Shown here: positions 1-6,682 of the stretch, piece by piece
Position numbering within the stretch: position 1 is the first letter of the stretch
Layout: each line of letters starts with the position of its first letter
NCBI GenBank assembly: GCA_046483585.1
Contig: JAWOCV010000070.1
Coordinates: 1 to 19,399 of the forward strand
Direction: 5' to 3'
DNA: 19,399 nucleotides
DNA from: Marinilabilia sp046483585
Lineage (GTDB): Bacteria > Bacteroidota > Bacteroidia > Bacteroidales > Marinilabiliaceae
Notes under the pieces: generated by a model
Databases searched by the model: none
What the model was told of the DNA's origin: nothing
Seen by the model: the letters and a program-made list of their open reading frames with translations, nothing else
Translations under genes and position numbers: made by a program

Positions 1-282
1 TTCCCTGCCGTTCCCAGGCCCTTTAACATATACCTTCACTTTTCTCAGTCCCAGGTCGTGTGCTACTTTGGCACAATCACTGGCAGCCGTTTGTGCTGCA
101 TAAGGTGTGTTCTTCTTGGAACCACGGAACCCCATTTTCCCGGCACTGGACCACGAGATGACCTGACCGTTGTTATTGGTCAGAGAGACAATGATGTTGT
201 TAAAAGAGGAATGAACATGGGCTTGTCCCACAGCTTCGACCTTAACAACCTTTTTTCTTTGACTTCCCGTCTTTTTTGCCAT
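1..282 (-). CDS. rpsK: Small subunit ribosomal protein uS11 (3' end cut by window)
   Basis: uS11 sits on the platform of the 30S subunit and binds 16S rRNA near the mRNA exit and E site. Reading down from the ATG at 280-282 gives 94 codons to the window edge, with no stop. The N-terminus is lysine-rich (MAKKTGSQRKK), followed by the core VHSSFNNIIVSLTN, SAGKMGFRG and TPYAAQ, and ends near VYVKGPGNG. These are family signatures. Full-length uS11 is about 129 residues, so roughly the last 35 are missing. It starts 11 bases after the rpsM stop, which fits co-translation in the alpha group. rpsD, rpoA and rplQ would be expected next outside the window. Confidence 0.97.
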   Translation of the reverse strand, partial: MAKKTGSQRKKVVKVEAVGQAHVHSSFNNIIVSLTNNNGQVISWSSAGKMGFRGSKKNTPYAAQTAASDCAKVAHDLGLRKVKVYVKGPGNGRE

Positions 283-293
283 AATTCACTTAA

Positions 294-662
294 TTATTTC
301 TTCTTGTTAGCAACAGTTTTCTTCTTACCCTTACGGGTACGGGCATTGTTTTTGGTTGACTGACCATTTACAGGCAGTCCGATCCGGTGACGAATGCCAC
401 GGTAACACCCAATGTCCATCAAACGTTTAATATTGAGCTGTACCTGAGACCTGAGCTCTCCTTCAGTGGTTATGTTGGAGCTTATAATCTCACGAATTTT
501 CGTCAGCTGCTCATCAGTCCAGTCTTTGACCTTGGTATGACGGCTAACACCAGCCTGGTCAAGAACCCGACCGGCAGTGCTCTGCCCTATTCCGAAAATG
601 TAAGTCAAAGCTACTTCACCTCTTTTGTGTGTAGGAATATCAACTCCTGCAATTCTTGCCAT
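294..662 (-). CDS. rpsM: Small subunit ribosomal protein uS13
   Basis: uS13 is in the head of the 30S subunit, contacts the P-site tRNA and forms the B1 bridges with uL5 and 23S rRNA. The 122-residue protein begins MARIAGVDIP. It carries the helix-two-turn-helix region YIFGIG (21-26), the RGIRHR motif (88-93) and the basic tail NNARTRKG (105-112), which ends in a poly-lysine stretch that reaches toward tRNA. The length is close to the 118 residues of the E. coli protein. It lies 11 bases downstream of rpmJ and 11 bases upstream of rpsK, the usual alpha-operon order. Confidence 0.98.
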   Translation of the reverse strand: MARIAGVDIPTHKRGEVALTYIFGIGQSTAGRVLDQAGVSRHTKVKDWTDEQLTKIREIISSNITTEGELRSQVQLNIKRLMDIGCYRGIRHRIGLPVNGQSTKNNARTRKGKKKTVANKKK

Positions 663-673
663 ATTCGTAAATT

Positions 674-790
674 TTATCCTTGACGTTGTTTAAATTTCGG
701 ATTTTTCTTATTGATCACATACAAGCGACCCTTGCGCCGAACGATCTTACAATCGGCACTACGCTTTTTAATGGATGCTTTTACCTTCAT
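674..790 (-). CDS. rpmJ: Large subunit ribosomal protein bL36, zinc-less (C-minus) form
   Basis: bL36 is a 38-residue protein buried in 23S rRNA near the peptidyl-transferase side of the 50S subunit. I translated it by hand from the ATG at 788-790 to the TAA at 674-676. It starts MKVKASIKKRSADCKIVRRK and ends NPKFKQRQG, matching the family end to end. The zinc-binding form has a C-C-C-H ligand set at about positions 11, 14, 27 and 33. Here those positions are Ser, Cys, Asn and Phe, so zinc cannot be bound in the usual way. From memory this is the normal state in Bacteroidota. The gene is 18 bases after infA and 11 before rpsM. Confidence 0.96.
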   Translation of the reverse strand: MKVKASIKKRSADCKIVRRKGRLYVINKKNPKFKQRQG

Positions 791-808
791 TTCTTTATCG
801 CTTTGAAA

Positions 809-1027
809 TTATTTGTATCTGTAACTGATTCTTCCTTTGGTCAGGTCGTAAGGCGACATTTCCACCTTAACCCGGTCGCCCGGCAAAATTTTGATATAAT
901 GCATTCGCATCTTACCGGAAATGTGGGCTGTTATGACATGCCCGTTCTCTAATTCCACACGAAACATGGCATTAGAGAGTGCTTCGACAATAGTTCCGTC
1001 TTGTTCTATAGAAGCTTGCTTTGCCAT
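809..1027 (-). CDS. infA: Translation initiation factor IF-1
   Basis: IF-1 is a single OB-fold (S1-like) protein. It occupies the 30S A site during initiation and strengthens IF-2 and IF-3 action. The 72-residue product has exactly the standard length and carries the core VEALSNAMFRVELENGH, AHISGKMRM and GDRVKVEMSPYDLTKGRI, ending SYRYK. It lies between map (16-base gap) and rpmJ (18-base gap). A promoter-like TACATTTGCA lies about 30 bases upstream inside the end of map, so it may also be transcribed independently of the long operon. Confidence 0.98.
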   Translation of the reverse strand: MAKQASIEQDGTIVEALSNAMFRVELENGHVITAHISGKMRMHYIKILPGDRVKVEMSPYDLTKGRISYRYK

Positions 1028-1043
1028 ACGCTAATGTATCTTT

Positions 1044-1829
1044 TTATTTTTCAGACTGCAAATGTAATACTTCTTCTACAAATTTAAAACTGGATAAGAT
1101 ATCTGCTTCATTTTTTCCGACCGAAACTGTATGCTCAAAATGGGCAGAAACTTTCCTGTCTTTTGTCCGGATGGTCCAACCATCGGCTTCCTGAAAAATA
1201 TGTCGCTTACCAAGATTGATCATAGGCTCAATGGCTATGACCATGCCTTCTTTTAACTTGGGCCCGTTGCCACGACGTCCGTAGTTGGGGATCTCGGGTG
1301 ATTCATGAAGACTTTTCCCAACTCCGTGCCCGACCATCTCGCGAACGACTGAATAACCATGACTTTCGGCATGCGTTTGAACGGCATATCCAATGTCACC
1401 GATCCTTTTTCCTTCTACAGCCTGCTCGATCCCTTTATAAAGGGAAGCCCTTGTCACCTCCATAAGACTGGCAGCATCAGATGAAACATCACCTATGCCA
1501 TAGGTATAAGCCGAATCACCATAATATCCGTTAAGCAACACACCACAATCAACAGAAACAATATCACCATCTTTAAGGGGTGTTTTATTCGGGATACCGT
1601 GCACAACCTGATCATTCACAGAAGTGCACAGAGAATTCGGGAATCCCTGGTAATTCAGGAATGCAGGAACACCGCCATGATCACGAATAAACTCTTCCGC
1701 AATTTGATCCAGCTTCATTGTCGTAACACCCGGTGCAACCCATTTGGCTATTTCACCATGGGTTTTGGCCACCAGCATGTTACTCTCACGAAGAAGTTCA
1801 ATCTCCTCTTTAGTCTTAAAATAAATCAT
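1044..1829 (-). CDS. map: Methionine aminopeptidase, type I
   Basis: This cytoplasmic enzyme removes the initiator methionine from nascent proteins with small second residues. The 261-residue protein is a type I pita-bread fold with no N-terminal zinc-finger or SH3 extension. All five metal ligands are visible: Asp94 (SVDCG), Asp105 (GDSAYT), His168 (GHGVG), Glu201 (IEPM) and Glu232 (FEHT). The substrate-contacting His78 (HGIPN) and His175 (LHESP) are also present. The length is close to the 264 residues of the E. coli enzyme. Its place directly after secY, without adk between, is common in Bacteroidota. It starts 20 bases after the secY stop. Confidence 0.98.
   Translation of the reverse strand: MIYFKTKEEIELLRESNMLVAKTHGEIAKWVAPGVTTMKLDQIAEEFIRDHGGVPAFLNYQGFPNSLCTSVNDQVVHGIPNKTPLKDGDIVSVDCGVLLNGYYGDSAYTYGIGDVSSDAASLMEVTRASLYKGIEQAVEGKRIGDIGYAVQTHAESHGYSVVREMVGHGVGKSLHESPEIPNYGRRGNGPKLKEGMVIAIEPMINLGKRHIFQEADGWTIRTKDRKVSAHFEHTVSVGKNEADILSSFKFVEEVLHLQSEK
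1057..1066 (-). promoter_or_regulatory. Promoter-like -7 element inside the end of map, ahead of infA
   Basis: The minus strand reads TACATTTGCA (1066-1057), a full TAnnTTTG match and nine of ten identical to the two elements before rpsL. It lies in the last codons of map, about 30 bases before the infA ATG, so a transcript would have a leader near 25 bases. No good -33 element is found at 19-21 bases' spacing. It could give infA-rpmJ-rpsM-rpsK extra transcription. Confidence 0.35.
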
Positions 1830-1849
1830 CCTCTCAAACAGCCCTTCTT

Positions 1850-3187
1850 TTAATATATGGCAGCTCCACCACCACTTCTTCCTTTAATCCGTCCCGATTT
1901 CATCAGTCCGTCATAATGCCGCATAAGCAAATGACTCTCGATCTGCTGCAACGTATCCAGCACAACACCTACAAGGATCAGCAGGGACGTTCCCCCATAA
2001 AACTGAGCAAACGACTGATCTACTCCTGCTAACATGGCAAAGGCGGGAAGAATGGCTACAAGAGCAAGGAAAATAGATCCCGGCAAAGTAATCTTTGACA
2101 TGACCGAATCCAGAAATTCCATAGTCTTTTTGCCCGGCTTAACCCCTGGTATAAAACCACCGTTACGTTTCATATCCTCAGCCATCTGCTGCGGATTAAT
2201 GGTAATAGCCGTATAGAAATATGTAAATACGATGATCAGCGTAGCAAAGGTGAAATTATACCAGAACCCTGTAAAGTCAGAAAAAACAGCAGAAATACCG
2301 GTCGCAGCTTCACTGTCGGCAAATCCGGCAAGCGTTATGGGAATGAACATGATGGCCTGGGCAAAAATGATCGGCATCACACCCGCAGCATTCACTTTAA
2401 GGGGAATATACTGACGAACACCCCCATATTGTTTGTTTCCAACGATCCGCTTGGCATACTGAACCGGAACCCGTCTTGTTCCCTGAACCAGCAAAATAGT
2501 ACCTGCAAAGACAAAGAACAACACAACAAATTCGATCAGCAACATGACCAGGCCTCCTCCCTCTTCGAGTCTGGAAACAAACTCGGCTATAAGGGCAAAT
2601 GGCAACTGGGCAATAATACCGATCATGATCAGCAGGGAAATACCATTGCCAATACCTTTGTCTGTGATCCGCTCACCCAACCACATCACAAACATAGAAC
2701 CTGCAGTGAGAATAATGGTTGAAGTCACCGTAAATCCCCATCCCGAAGTAGCAAAGGCCGTATCGGGCAACTGAGCATGAAGGTTAGCAATATAGCCAGG
2801 GGCCTGAAACAAAAGAATGATCACAGTAAGATAACGTGTGATCTGGTTGATACGGCGTCTGCCGCTTTCACCTTCACGCTGAAGGCGTTGAAAATAAGGA
2901 ATGGCAATCCCCAACAACTGCACAACAATAGATGCAGAGATATAGGGCATAATACCAAGCGCAAAAATGGATGCATTAGAAAACGCACCCCCTGAAAACA
3001 TGTTCAACAGGCCGAGAACACCACTGCTGGTTTGGGCCTCAAGATTGGCCAGTTGGTTTGGATCAATACCGGGAAGAACAACAAATGACCCAAGGCGATA
3101 AATCAAAATAAAACCGAGCGTGGTCAGAATTCTGGCCCTTAGATCTTCTATCTTCCAGATATTTCGGATAGTTTCTATAAACTTCAT
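1850..3187 (-). CDS. secY: Preprotein translocase subunit SecY
   Basis: SecY is the channel-forming inner-membrane subunit of the Sec translocon, with SecE and SecG. The 445-residue product has ten hydrophobic segments. Characteristic motifs include LPGIDPNQL in the first periplasmic loop and plug region, GIGNGISLLI in the middle of the protein, RRVPVQYAKR in a cytoplasmic loop, and the SecA/ribosome-facing loop NPQQMAEDMKRNGGFIPG. The C-terminal tail is basic and glycine-rich (GRSGGGAAIY). The start is MKFIETIRNIWKIEDLR. It is preceded by a 72-base spacer containing a hairpin, one of the widest gaps in the cluster, so expression could be set separately from rplO. Confidence 0.98.
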   Translation of the reverse strand: MKFIETIRNIWKIEDLRARILTTLGFILIYRLGSFVVLPGIDPNQLANLEAQTSSGVLGLLNMFSGGAFSNASIFALGIMPYISASIVVQLLGIAIPYFQRLQREGESGRRRINQITRYLTVIILLFQAPGYIANLHAQLPDTAFATSGWGFTVTSTIILTAGSMFVMWLGERITDKGIGNGISLLIMIGIIAQLPFALIAEFVSRLEEGGGLVMLLIEFVVLFFVFAGTILLVQGTRRVPVQYAKRIVGNKQYGGVRQYIPLKVNAAGVMPIIFAQAIMFIPITLAGFADSEAATGISAVFSDFTGFWYNFTFATLIIVFTYFYTAITINPQQMAEDMKRNGGFIPGVKPGKKTMEFLDSVMSKITLPGSIFLALVAILPAFAMLAGVDQSFAQFYGGTSLLILVGVVLDTLQQIESHLLMRHYDGLMKSGRIKGRSGGGAAIY

Positions 3188-3220
3188 GAGTGTAATTTTC
3201 TATATTACCAGACAAACAAG

Positions 3221-3251
3221 GGCCCCCACTTCTTTAAAATCGGTGAGGGCC
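3221..3251 (-). promoter_or_regulatory. Hairpin in the rplO-secY spacer
   Basis: In the minus-strand transcript, GGCCCUCAC (3251-3243) can pair with GUGGGGGCC (3229-3221). This gives nine continuous pairs with one U-G wobble around a 13-base A/U-rich loop. The 3' arm is followed by CUUGUUUGU, which is U-rich but not a clean U tract. The opposite strand would have an A-C mismatch, so the structure is best in the transcribed direction. It could be a partial terminator (attenuator), a processing or stability element, or a protein-binding site ahead of secY. I infer this from pairing only. Confidence 0.5.
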
Positions 3252-3259
3252 TGGATGGT

Positions 3260-3706
3260 CTATATTGTTTCAGCAGTTCCCTGGACGGCTTCTATGGCTT
3301 CTTTAGCAGACTTTGAGAAAGCATGTGCTTTAACCGTTACCTTAGCTTTAAGTTCACCATCGCCCAGAATTTTAACAAGATCGCGCTTTCCGATCAATCC
3401 TGCGGATTGAAGTACTTCCGGGGTGACCTCCTCCAGACTCAGTTTTTCAACCAATTGCTGAAGCGTACGAACATTGATGGATTTATACTCAGTCCGGTTT
3501 CGGTTTTTGAACCCATATTTGGGCACACGTCTCTGCAAAGGCATCTGTCCACCTTCAAAACCAATCTTCTTGGAGTACCCGGAACGCGATTTGGCTCCTT
3601 TATGTCCGCGTGTGGCAGTGCCACCCATACCGGACCCGGGGCCGCGTCCACGGCGTCTTTTAGAATGGGTCGAACCTTTTGCTGGTTTAAGATTATTTAA
3701 TTCCAT
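3260..3706 (-). CDS. rplO: Large subunit ribosomal protein uL15
   Basis: uL15 is a late-assembly protein of the 50S subunit with a long glycine- and arginine-rich extension that threads through 23S rRNA. The 148-residue product begins MELNNLKPAKGSTHSKRR. It has the extension RRGRGPGSGMGGTATRGHKG (18-37), then FEGGQMPLQRRVPKYGF, and a globular C-terminal domain. Length is close to the 144 residues of the E. coli protein. It ends with TAG and lies 30 bases after rpmD, as in most spc clusters. Confidence 0.98.
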   Translation of the reverse strand: MELNNLKPAKGSTHSKRRRGRGPGSGMGGTATRGHKGAKSRSGYSKKIGFEGGQMPLQRRVPKYGFKNRNRTEYKSINVRTLQQLVEKLSLEEVTPEVLQSAGLIGKRDLVKILGDGELKAKVTVKAHAFSKSAKEAIEAVQGTAETI

Positions 3707-3736
3707 GATCTATATCGATAAAAACGTTAAACCAAT

Positions 3737-3913
3737 TTATTTTTCAACACTCACAAGGTGTTTAACTTTTTGGATCATACCAAGAATATTGGGGGTATCC
3801 TCATGTTCTACGGTACGATTGAGTCTCTTCAGGCCGAGGGCATCGAGGGTGCGTTTTTGTCTTTGATCGCACCTGATGCGGCTTTTGACCTGGGTCACTT
3901 TAATCTTAGCCAT
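3737..3913 (-). CDS. rpmD: Large subunit ribosomal protein uL30
   Basis: uL30 is a small 50S protein. I read it by hand from the ATG at 3911-3913 to the TAA at 3737-3739, giving 58 residues. The start is MAKIKVTQVKSRIRCD. The conserved stretch LDALGLKRLNRTVEHEDTP is followed by ILGMIQKVKHLVSVEK. Length and motif spacing match the bacterial family (59 residues in E. coli). It sits in its standard slot between rpsE (12-base gap) and rplO (30-base gap). Confidence 0.97.
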   Translation of the reverse strand: MAKIKVTQVKSRIRCDQRQKRTLDALGLKRLNRTVEHEDTPNILGMIQKVKHLVSVEK

Positions 3914-3925
3914 TTGTAAAGTGTT

Positions 3926-4444
3926 TTATCCGTTAAAAACTTTGTCCAGGGTCACACCCCTTTGCTGTGCCACCATTCGGGCATCACGCATTTCACAGAG
4001 GGCATTGATGGTAGCCTTCACAAGATTGTGAGGATTGGCGGAACCTTTCGATTTGGCCAATACATCGGTTACACCTGCGCTCTCCAGCACAGCACGCATA
4101 GCACCTCCTGCAACGAGTCCGGTACCATGTGAAGCAGGCTTCATAAAGATATGTGCCCCACCAAATTTGGTGATCTGTTCATGCGGAATGGTACCGTTGA
4201 GAACGGGAACACGTACAAGATTTTTCTTGGCAGCTTCTACAGCCTTGGCAATGGCGGTTGTCACCTCATTGGCCTTACCGAGTCCCCAGCCTACAACGCC
4301 CTGCTCATCTCCTACAACCACAATGGCAGAGAAGCTGAACGTCCGTCCACCTTTGGTTACTTTGGTAACACGGTTAATGGCTACCAGGCGGTCTTTAAGA
4401 TCGAGATCGTTATTATTCCTAACTTTTTTTGTATTTCCAGCCAT
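3926..4444 (-). CDS. rpsE: Small subunit ribosomal protein uS5
   Basis: uS5 lies at the 30S mRNA entry channel and affects decoding accuracy. The 172-residue protein has the N-terminal double-stranded-RNA-binding-like domain, including RVTKVTKGGRTFSFSAIVVVGD, followed by VGWGLGKA (51-58). The C-terminal domain contains AGGAMRAVLESAGVTDVLAKS and NPHNLVKAT. The length compares with 167 in E. coli. The Lys-Gly-Gly loop associated with spectinomycin susceptibility appears intact. It begins five bases after the rplR stop with no Shine-Dalgarno, suggesting coupled translation. Confidence 0.98.
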   Translation of the reverse strand: MAGNTKKVRNNNDLDLKDRLVAINRVTKVTKGGRTFSFSAIVVVGDEQGVVGWGLGKANEVTTAIAKAVEAAKKNLVRVPVLNGTIPHEQITKFGGAHIFMKPASHGTGLVAGGAMRAVLESAGVTDVLAKSKGSANPHNLVKATINALCEMRDARMVAQQRGVTLDKVFNG

Positions 4445-4449
4445 AATGT

Positions 4450-4806
4450 TTAGAATTTAAGACCGGCCTCTCTTGCAGCTTCGGCCAATTGTTTAACTCT
4501 ACCATGATACAAATACCCGTTCCGGTCGAAAACAACATTCTCGATGCCGGCCTTTTGGGCCCTTTCGGCAATCAGCTTACCAACCATGGCCGCTTTTTCG
4601 CTCTTATTGCCATTTTGTGACGCAATGTCTTTGACGAGAGACGAGGCGGCCACCAGGGTATTCCCCTTTTTGTCGTCGATCAACTGCACAGAAATCTGTT
4701 TGTTGCTTCGGTAAACCGACATTCTGGGCTTATCGCCGGTTCCGGAAATATTTTTCCGGACCCGTTTTTTAATTTTTAGTCGTCTATTTAGTTTTGAAAA
4801 AGCCAT
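4450..4806 (-). CDS. rplR: Large subunit ribosomal protein uL18
   Basis: uL18 binds 5S rRNA together with uL5 and anchors it in the central protuberance. The 118-residue protein has a basic N-terminus (LNRRLKIKKRVRKNISG) followed by RMSVYRSNKQISVQLIDD and TLVAASS. It ends YHGRVKQLAEAAREAGLKF, the near-invariant C-terminus of the family. Length is almost the same as the 117 residues of the E. coli protein. It lies 23 bases after rplF and five before rpsE. Confidence 0.98.
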   Translation of the reverse strand: MAFSKLNRRLKIKKRVRKNISGTGDKPRMSVYRSNKQISVQLIDDKKGNTLVAASSLVKDIASQNGNKSEKAAMVGKLIAERAQKAGIENVVFDRNGYLYHGRVKQLAEAAREAGLKF

Positions 4807-4829
4807 ATCAAATAACTTGTTTACTCAGA

Positions 4830-5381
4830 TTAAACCTTAGCACTCTTACCGGCCTTACGGCGGATTTCTTCACCCATAAACCGAACACCTTTACCTTTGT
4901 ATGGTTCAGGTTTGCGCAATGCACGCAATTTGGCGCATACTTGCCCAAGCAATTGCTTATCAGCCGATTCCAGGGTGATCACCGGATTGCTTTTCCGGTC
5001 GGTCTTAGCCTCCACTTTTACTTCCGGGGGCAACTCAATATGAATGGGGTGTGAATATCCCAGTGAAAGTTCCAGTACCTGCCCGGAATTCTGGGCCCGG
5101 TAACCGACACCAACCAATTCGAGTTGCTGTCTGAAACCTTCGGAAACACCTGTCACCATATTGTTGATCAATGACCGGTACAAGCCGTGCATAGCTTTGT
5201 ACTTTTTCTCATCTGAGGGCCTTTTCACTTCAATATTTCCTTCATTAACTTCAACGATCATATTGGGATTGATGTCCTGGTGAAGTTCGCCTTTGGGTCC
5301 TTTAACAGTAACCACGTCTTCCTTTACCGTTACGTTAACTCCGGAAGGTATGCTGATTGGTAATATTCCTATTCTTGACAT
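4830..5381 (-). CDS. rplF: Large subunit ribosomal protein uL6
   Basis: uL6 has two tandem similar domains and binds near the sarcin-ricin loop, where GTPase factors dock. The 183-residue product begins MSRIGILPISIPSGV. It includes KGPKGEL in the first domain and the C-terminal signature EPYKGKGVRF. Length compares with 177 in E. coli. The ATG is preceded by AAAGGAGG seven bases upstream, overlapping the end of rpsH. That is the strongest Shine-Dalgarno in the window and unusual in this lineage. Confidence 0.98.
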   Translation of the reverse strand: MSRIGILPISIPSGVNVTVKEDVVTVKGPKGELHQDINPNMIVEVNEGNIEVKRPSDEKKYKAMHGLYRSLINNMVTGVSEGFRQQLELVGVGYRAQNSGQVLELSLGYSHPIHIELPPEVKVEAKTDRKSNPVITLESADKQLLGQVCAKLRALRKPEPYKGKGVRFMGEEIRRKAGKSAKV

Positions 5382-5388
5382 AACTAAA

Positions 5389-5398
5389 CCTCCTTTTT
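5389..5398 (-). promoter_or_regulatory. Full Shine-Dalgarno sequence before rplF
   Basis: The minus strand reads AAAAAGGAGG (5398-5389), then seven bases, then the rplF ATG at 5381. It overlaps the rpsH TAA. It is the only site among the starts I read that matches the complete anti-Shine-Dalgarno core. Most neighbours start after A/T-rich sequence with no match. rplE (GAGAGGAG) and rpsG (AGAGAAGAG) have weaker versions. Confidence 0.8.
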
Positions 5399-5792
5399 AA
5401 TATACGTAACACAAAACTTCACCACCCACTTTTTCATTCCGGGCCTCCTTATCGGACATGACCCCTTTGGAAGTGGATATAATCGCGATTCCCAATCCAT
5501 TCAAAACACGTGGCACATTCCGGTAACCGGTATATTTTCTCAAACCGGGACTCGAAACTCTTTTCAAGGCTTGAATAGCGGGCTCTTTGGTAGCGGGATC
5601 ATATTTAAGAGCCATTTTGATAAGGCCCTGCTTCCCGTCTTCCATAATTTTGTAATTAAGGATAAAACCTTTATCGTATAAGATCTTGGTCATCTCCTTT
5701 TTCAGATTGGAGGCTGGCACCTCAACAACCTTATGTTTTGCCATAATGGCATTCCTGACCCGCGTCAGGTAATCTGCTATTGGATCTGTCAT
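5397..5792 (-). CDS. rpsH: Small subunit ribosomal protein uS8
   Basis: uS8 is a primary 16S rRNA-binding protein of the 30S platform, and in E. coli it is the translational repressor of the spc operon. I place the start at the ATG at 5790-5792, giving 131 residues beginning MTDPIADYLTRVRNA, the conserved N-terminus. An in-frame TTG at 5828 would add 12 unconserved residues and run through a hairpin, so I rejected it. The C-terminus carries the rRNA-binding signature ISTSKGVMSDKEAR. It is separated from rpsN by 55 bases, much more than its neighbours, and the spacer contains a stem with a CUUG loop. Confidence 0.97.
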   Translation of the reverse strand: MTDPIADYLTRVRNAIMAKHKVVEVPASNLKKEMTKILYDKGFILNYKIMEDGKQGLIKMALKYDPATKEPAIQALKRVSSPGLRKYTGYRNVPRVLNGLGIAIISTSKGVMSDKEARNEKVGGEVLCYVY

Positions 5793-5810
5793 CTTCTTAA
5801 GTTTAAATTG

Positions 5811-5826
5811 ATCCCGCAAGCGGGAC
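5811..5826 (-). promoter_or_regulatory. CUUG-loop hairpin in the rpsN-rpsH spacer
   Basis: The minus-strand transcript reads UCCCG-CUUG-CGGGA (5825-5812). This is a perfect five-pair stem closing a CUUG tetraloop through a G-C pair, and one further G-U pair is possible at 5826/5811. CUUG loops closed by G-C are a known extra-stable class. The hairpin ends about 20 bases before the rpsH ATG. It could tune rpsH translation or mRNA stability. Regulation by S8 itself is an inference from its role in E. coli, not visible here. Confidence 0.55.
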
Positions 5827-5847
5827 AATATTTAACACTTACTCTCC

Positions 5848-6117
5848 TTACCAACTGGCTTTTTTAACTCCGGGAATTTGTCCGGTGGAGGCCAGTTCAC
5901 GAAAAGTAATCCTGCTAACACCAAATTGACGCATATACCCCTTGGGACGTCCGGTAATTTTGCACCGGTTATGCTGTCTTACGGATGAGCCGTTCCTTGG
6001 CAACTTCTGTAAGGCTTCATAATCACCTTCAGCTTTGAGCCGGGCTCTTTTTTCTGCGTATTTGGCAATAAGTTTGTCCCGTTTTCTGTCACGGGCCTTC
6101 ATGGATTCTTTTGCCAT
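5848..6117 (-). CDS. rpsN: Small subunit ribosomal protein uS14, zinc-less form
   Basis: uS14 is in the 30S head and assembles late. The 89-residue protein has the basic N-terminal helix MAKESMKARDRKRDKL, the core HNRCKITGRPKGYMRQFGVSRITFREL, and the conserved end IPGVKKASW. It contains only one cysteine (Cys52), so it lacks the paired CxxC zinc ribbon of the short zinc-dependent form. It belongs to the longer zinc-independent class, though it is shorter than the 101-residue E. coli protein. It starts five bases after the rplE stop. Confidence 0.97.
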   Translation of the reverse strand: MAKESMKARDRKRDKLIAKYAEKRARLKAEGDYEALQKLPRNGSSVRQHNRCKITGRPKGYMRQFGVSRITFRELASTGQIPGVKKASW

Positions 6118-6122
6118 ATTAA

Positions 6123-6680
6123 TTAATTATTTTTGAGGTTTTTAAAAGGTAACCCGAATTCGCGTAACAATGCATACGCTTCTTCATCGTTTTTTCCTGA
6201 GGTGACAAAGGTAATATTCATCCCCATAATTTTGTTCACCGAATCAATATTAATTTCAGGAAAAATAATCTGTTCCTCTACACCCATTGTGTAATTTCCC
6301 CGTCCATCGAGTTTGCTGTTCACTCCTTTGAAGTCGCGGATACGTGGCAGCGAAACCCTAATGAGTCTTTCGAGAAATTCGTACATTTTATCGCGGCGCA
6401 AAGTTACCCGGGCGCCGATGGGCATTTTCTTCCGCAGTTTAAAGTTGGAGATGTCTTTTTTGGAATAACAGGCTACTGCCTGTTGCCCTGTAATAAGGGT
6501 CAATTCCTTAACTGAGGTATCGATCAGCTTCTTATCGGCCACAGCATCTCCCACACCCTGGTTAATCACGATCTTCTCCAACTTGGGAACCTGCATTACA
6601 GTACTGTACCCGAACTCTTTCATGAGTGCCGGTACAATTTGCTCCTTGTATTGATTTTCTAATGTTGGTGTATAGCTCAT
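6123..6680 (-). CDS. rplE: Large subunit ribosomal protein uL5
   Basis: uL5 binds 5S rRNA and forms bridge B1b with uS13. The 185-residue product includes MQVPKLEKIVINQGVG near the N-terminus, then LRKKMPIGARVTLR, LERLIRVSLPRIRDFKGV and MGMNITFVTS, all family signatures. Length compares with 179 in E. coli. The ATG lies two bases after the rplX stop, with a purine-rich GAGAGGAG inside the end of rplX as a probable ribosome binding site. Translation is therefore probably coupled. In E. coli this junction holds the S8 repressor site; I did not find a convincing equivalent here. Confidence 0.98.
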   Translation of the reverse strand: MSYTPTLENQYKEQIVPALMKEFGYSTVMQVPKLEKIVINQGVGDAVADKKLIDTSVKELTLITGQQAVACYSKKDISNFKLRKKMPIGARVTLRRDKMYEFLERLIRVSLPRIRDFKGVNSKLDGRGNYTMGVEEQIIFPEINIDSVNKIMGMNITFVTSGKNDEEAYALLREFGLPFKNLKNN

Positions 6681-6682
6681 TA

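Noticed and set aside
58..363. Plus-strand open frame over rpsK and rpsM
   Set aside because: Antisense shadow of two certain ribosomal protein genes; no family resemblance.
5793..5828. Longer rpsH reading from a TTG at 5828
   Set aside because: Adds 12 unconserved residues encoded by the hairpin region; the ATG at 5792 gives the standard MTDPIADYL start.
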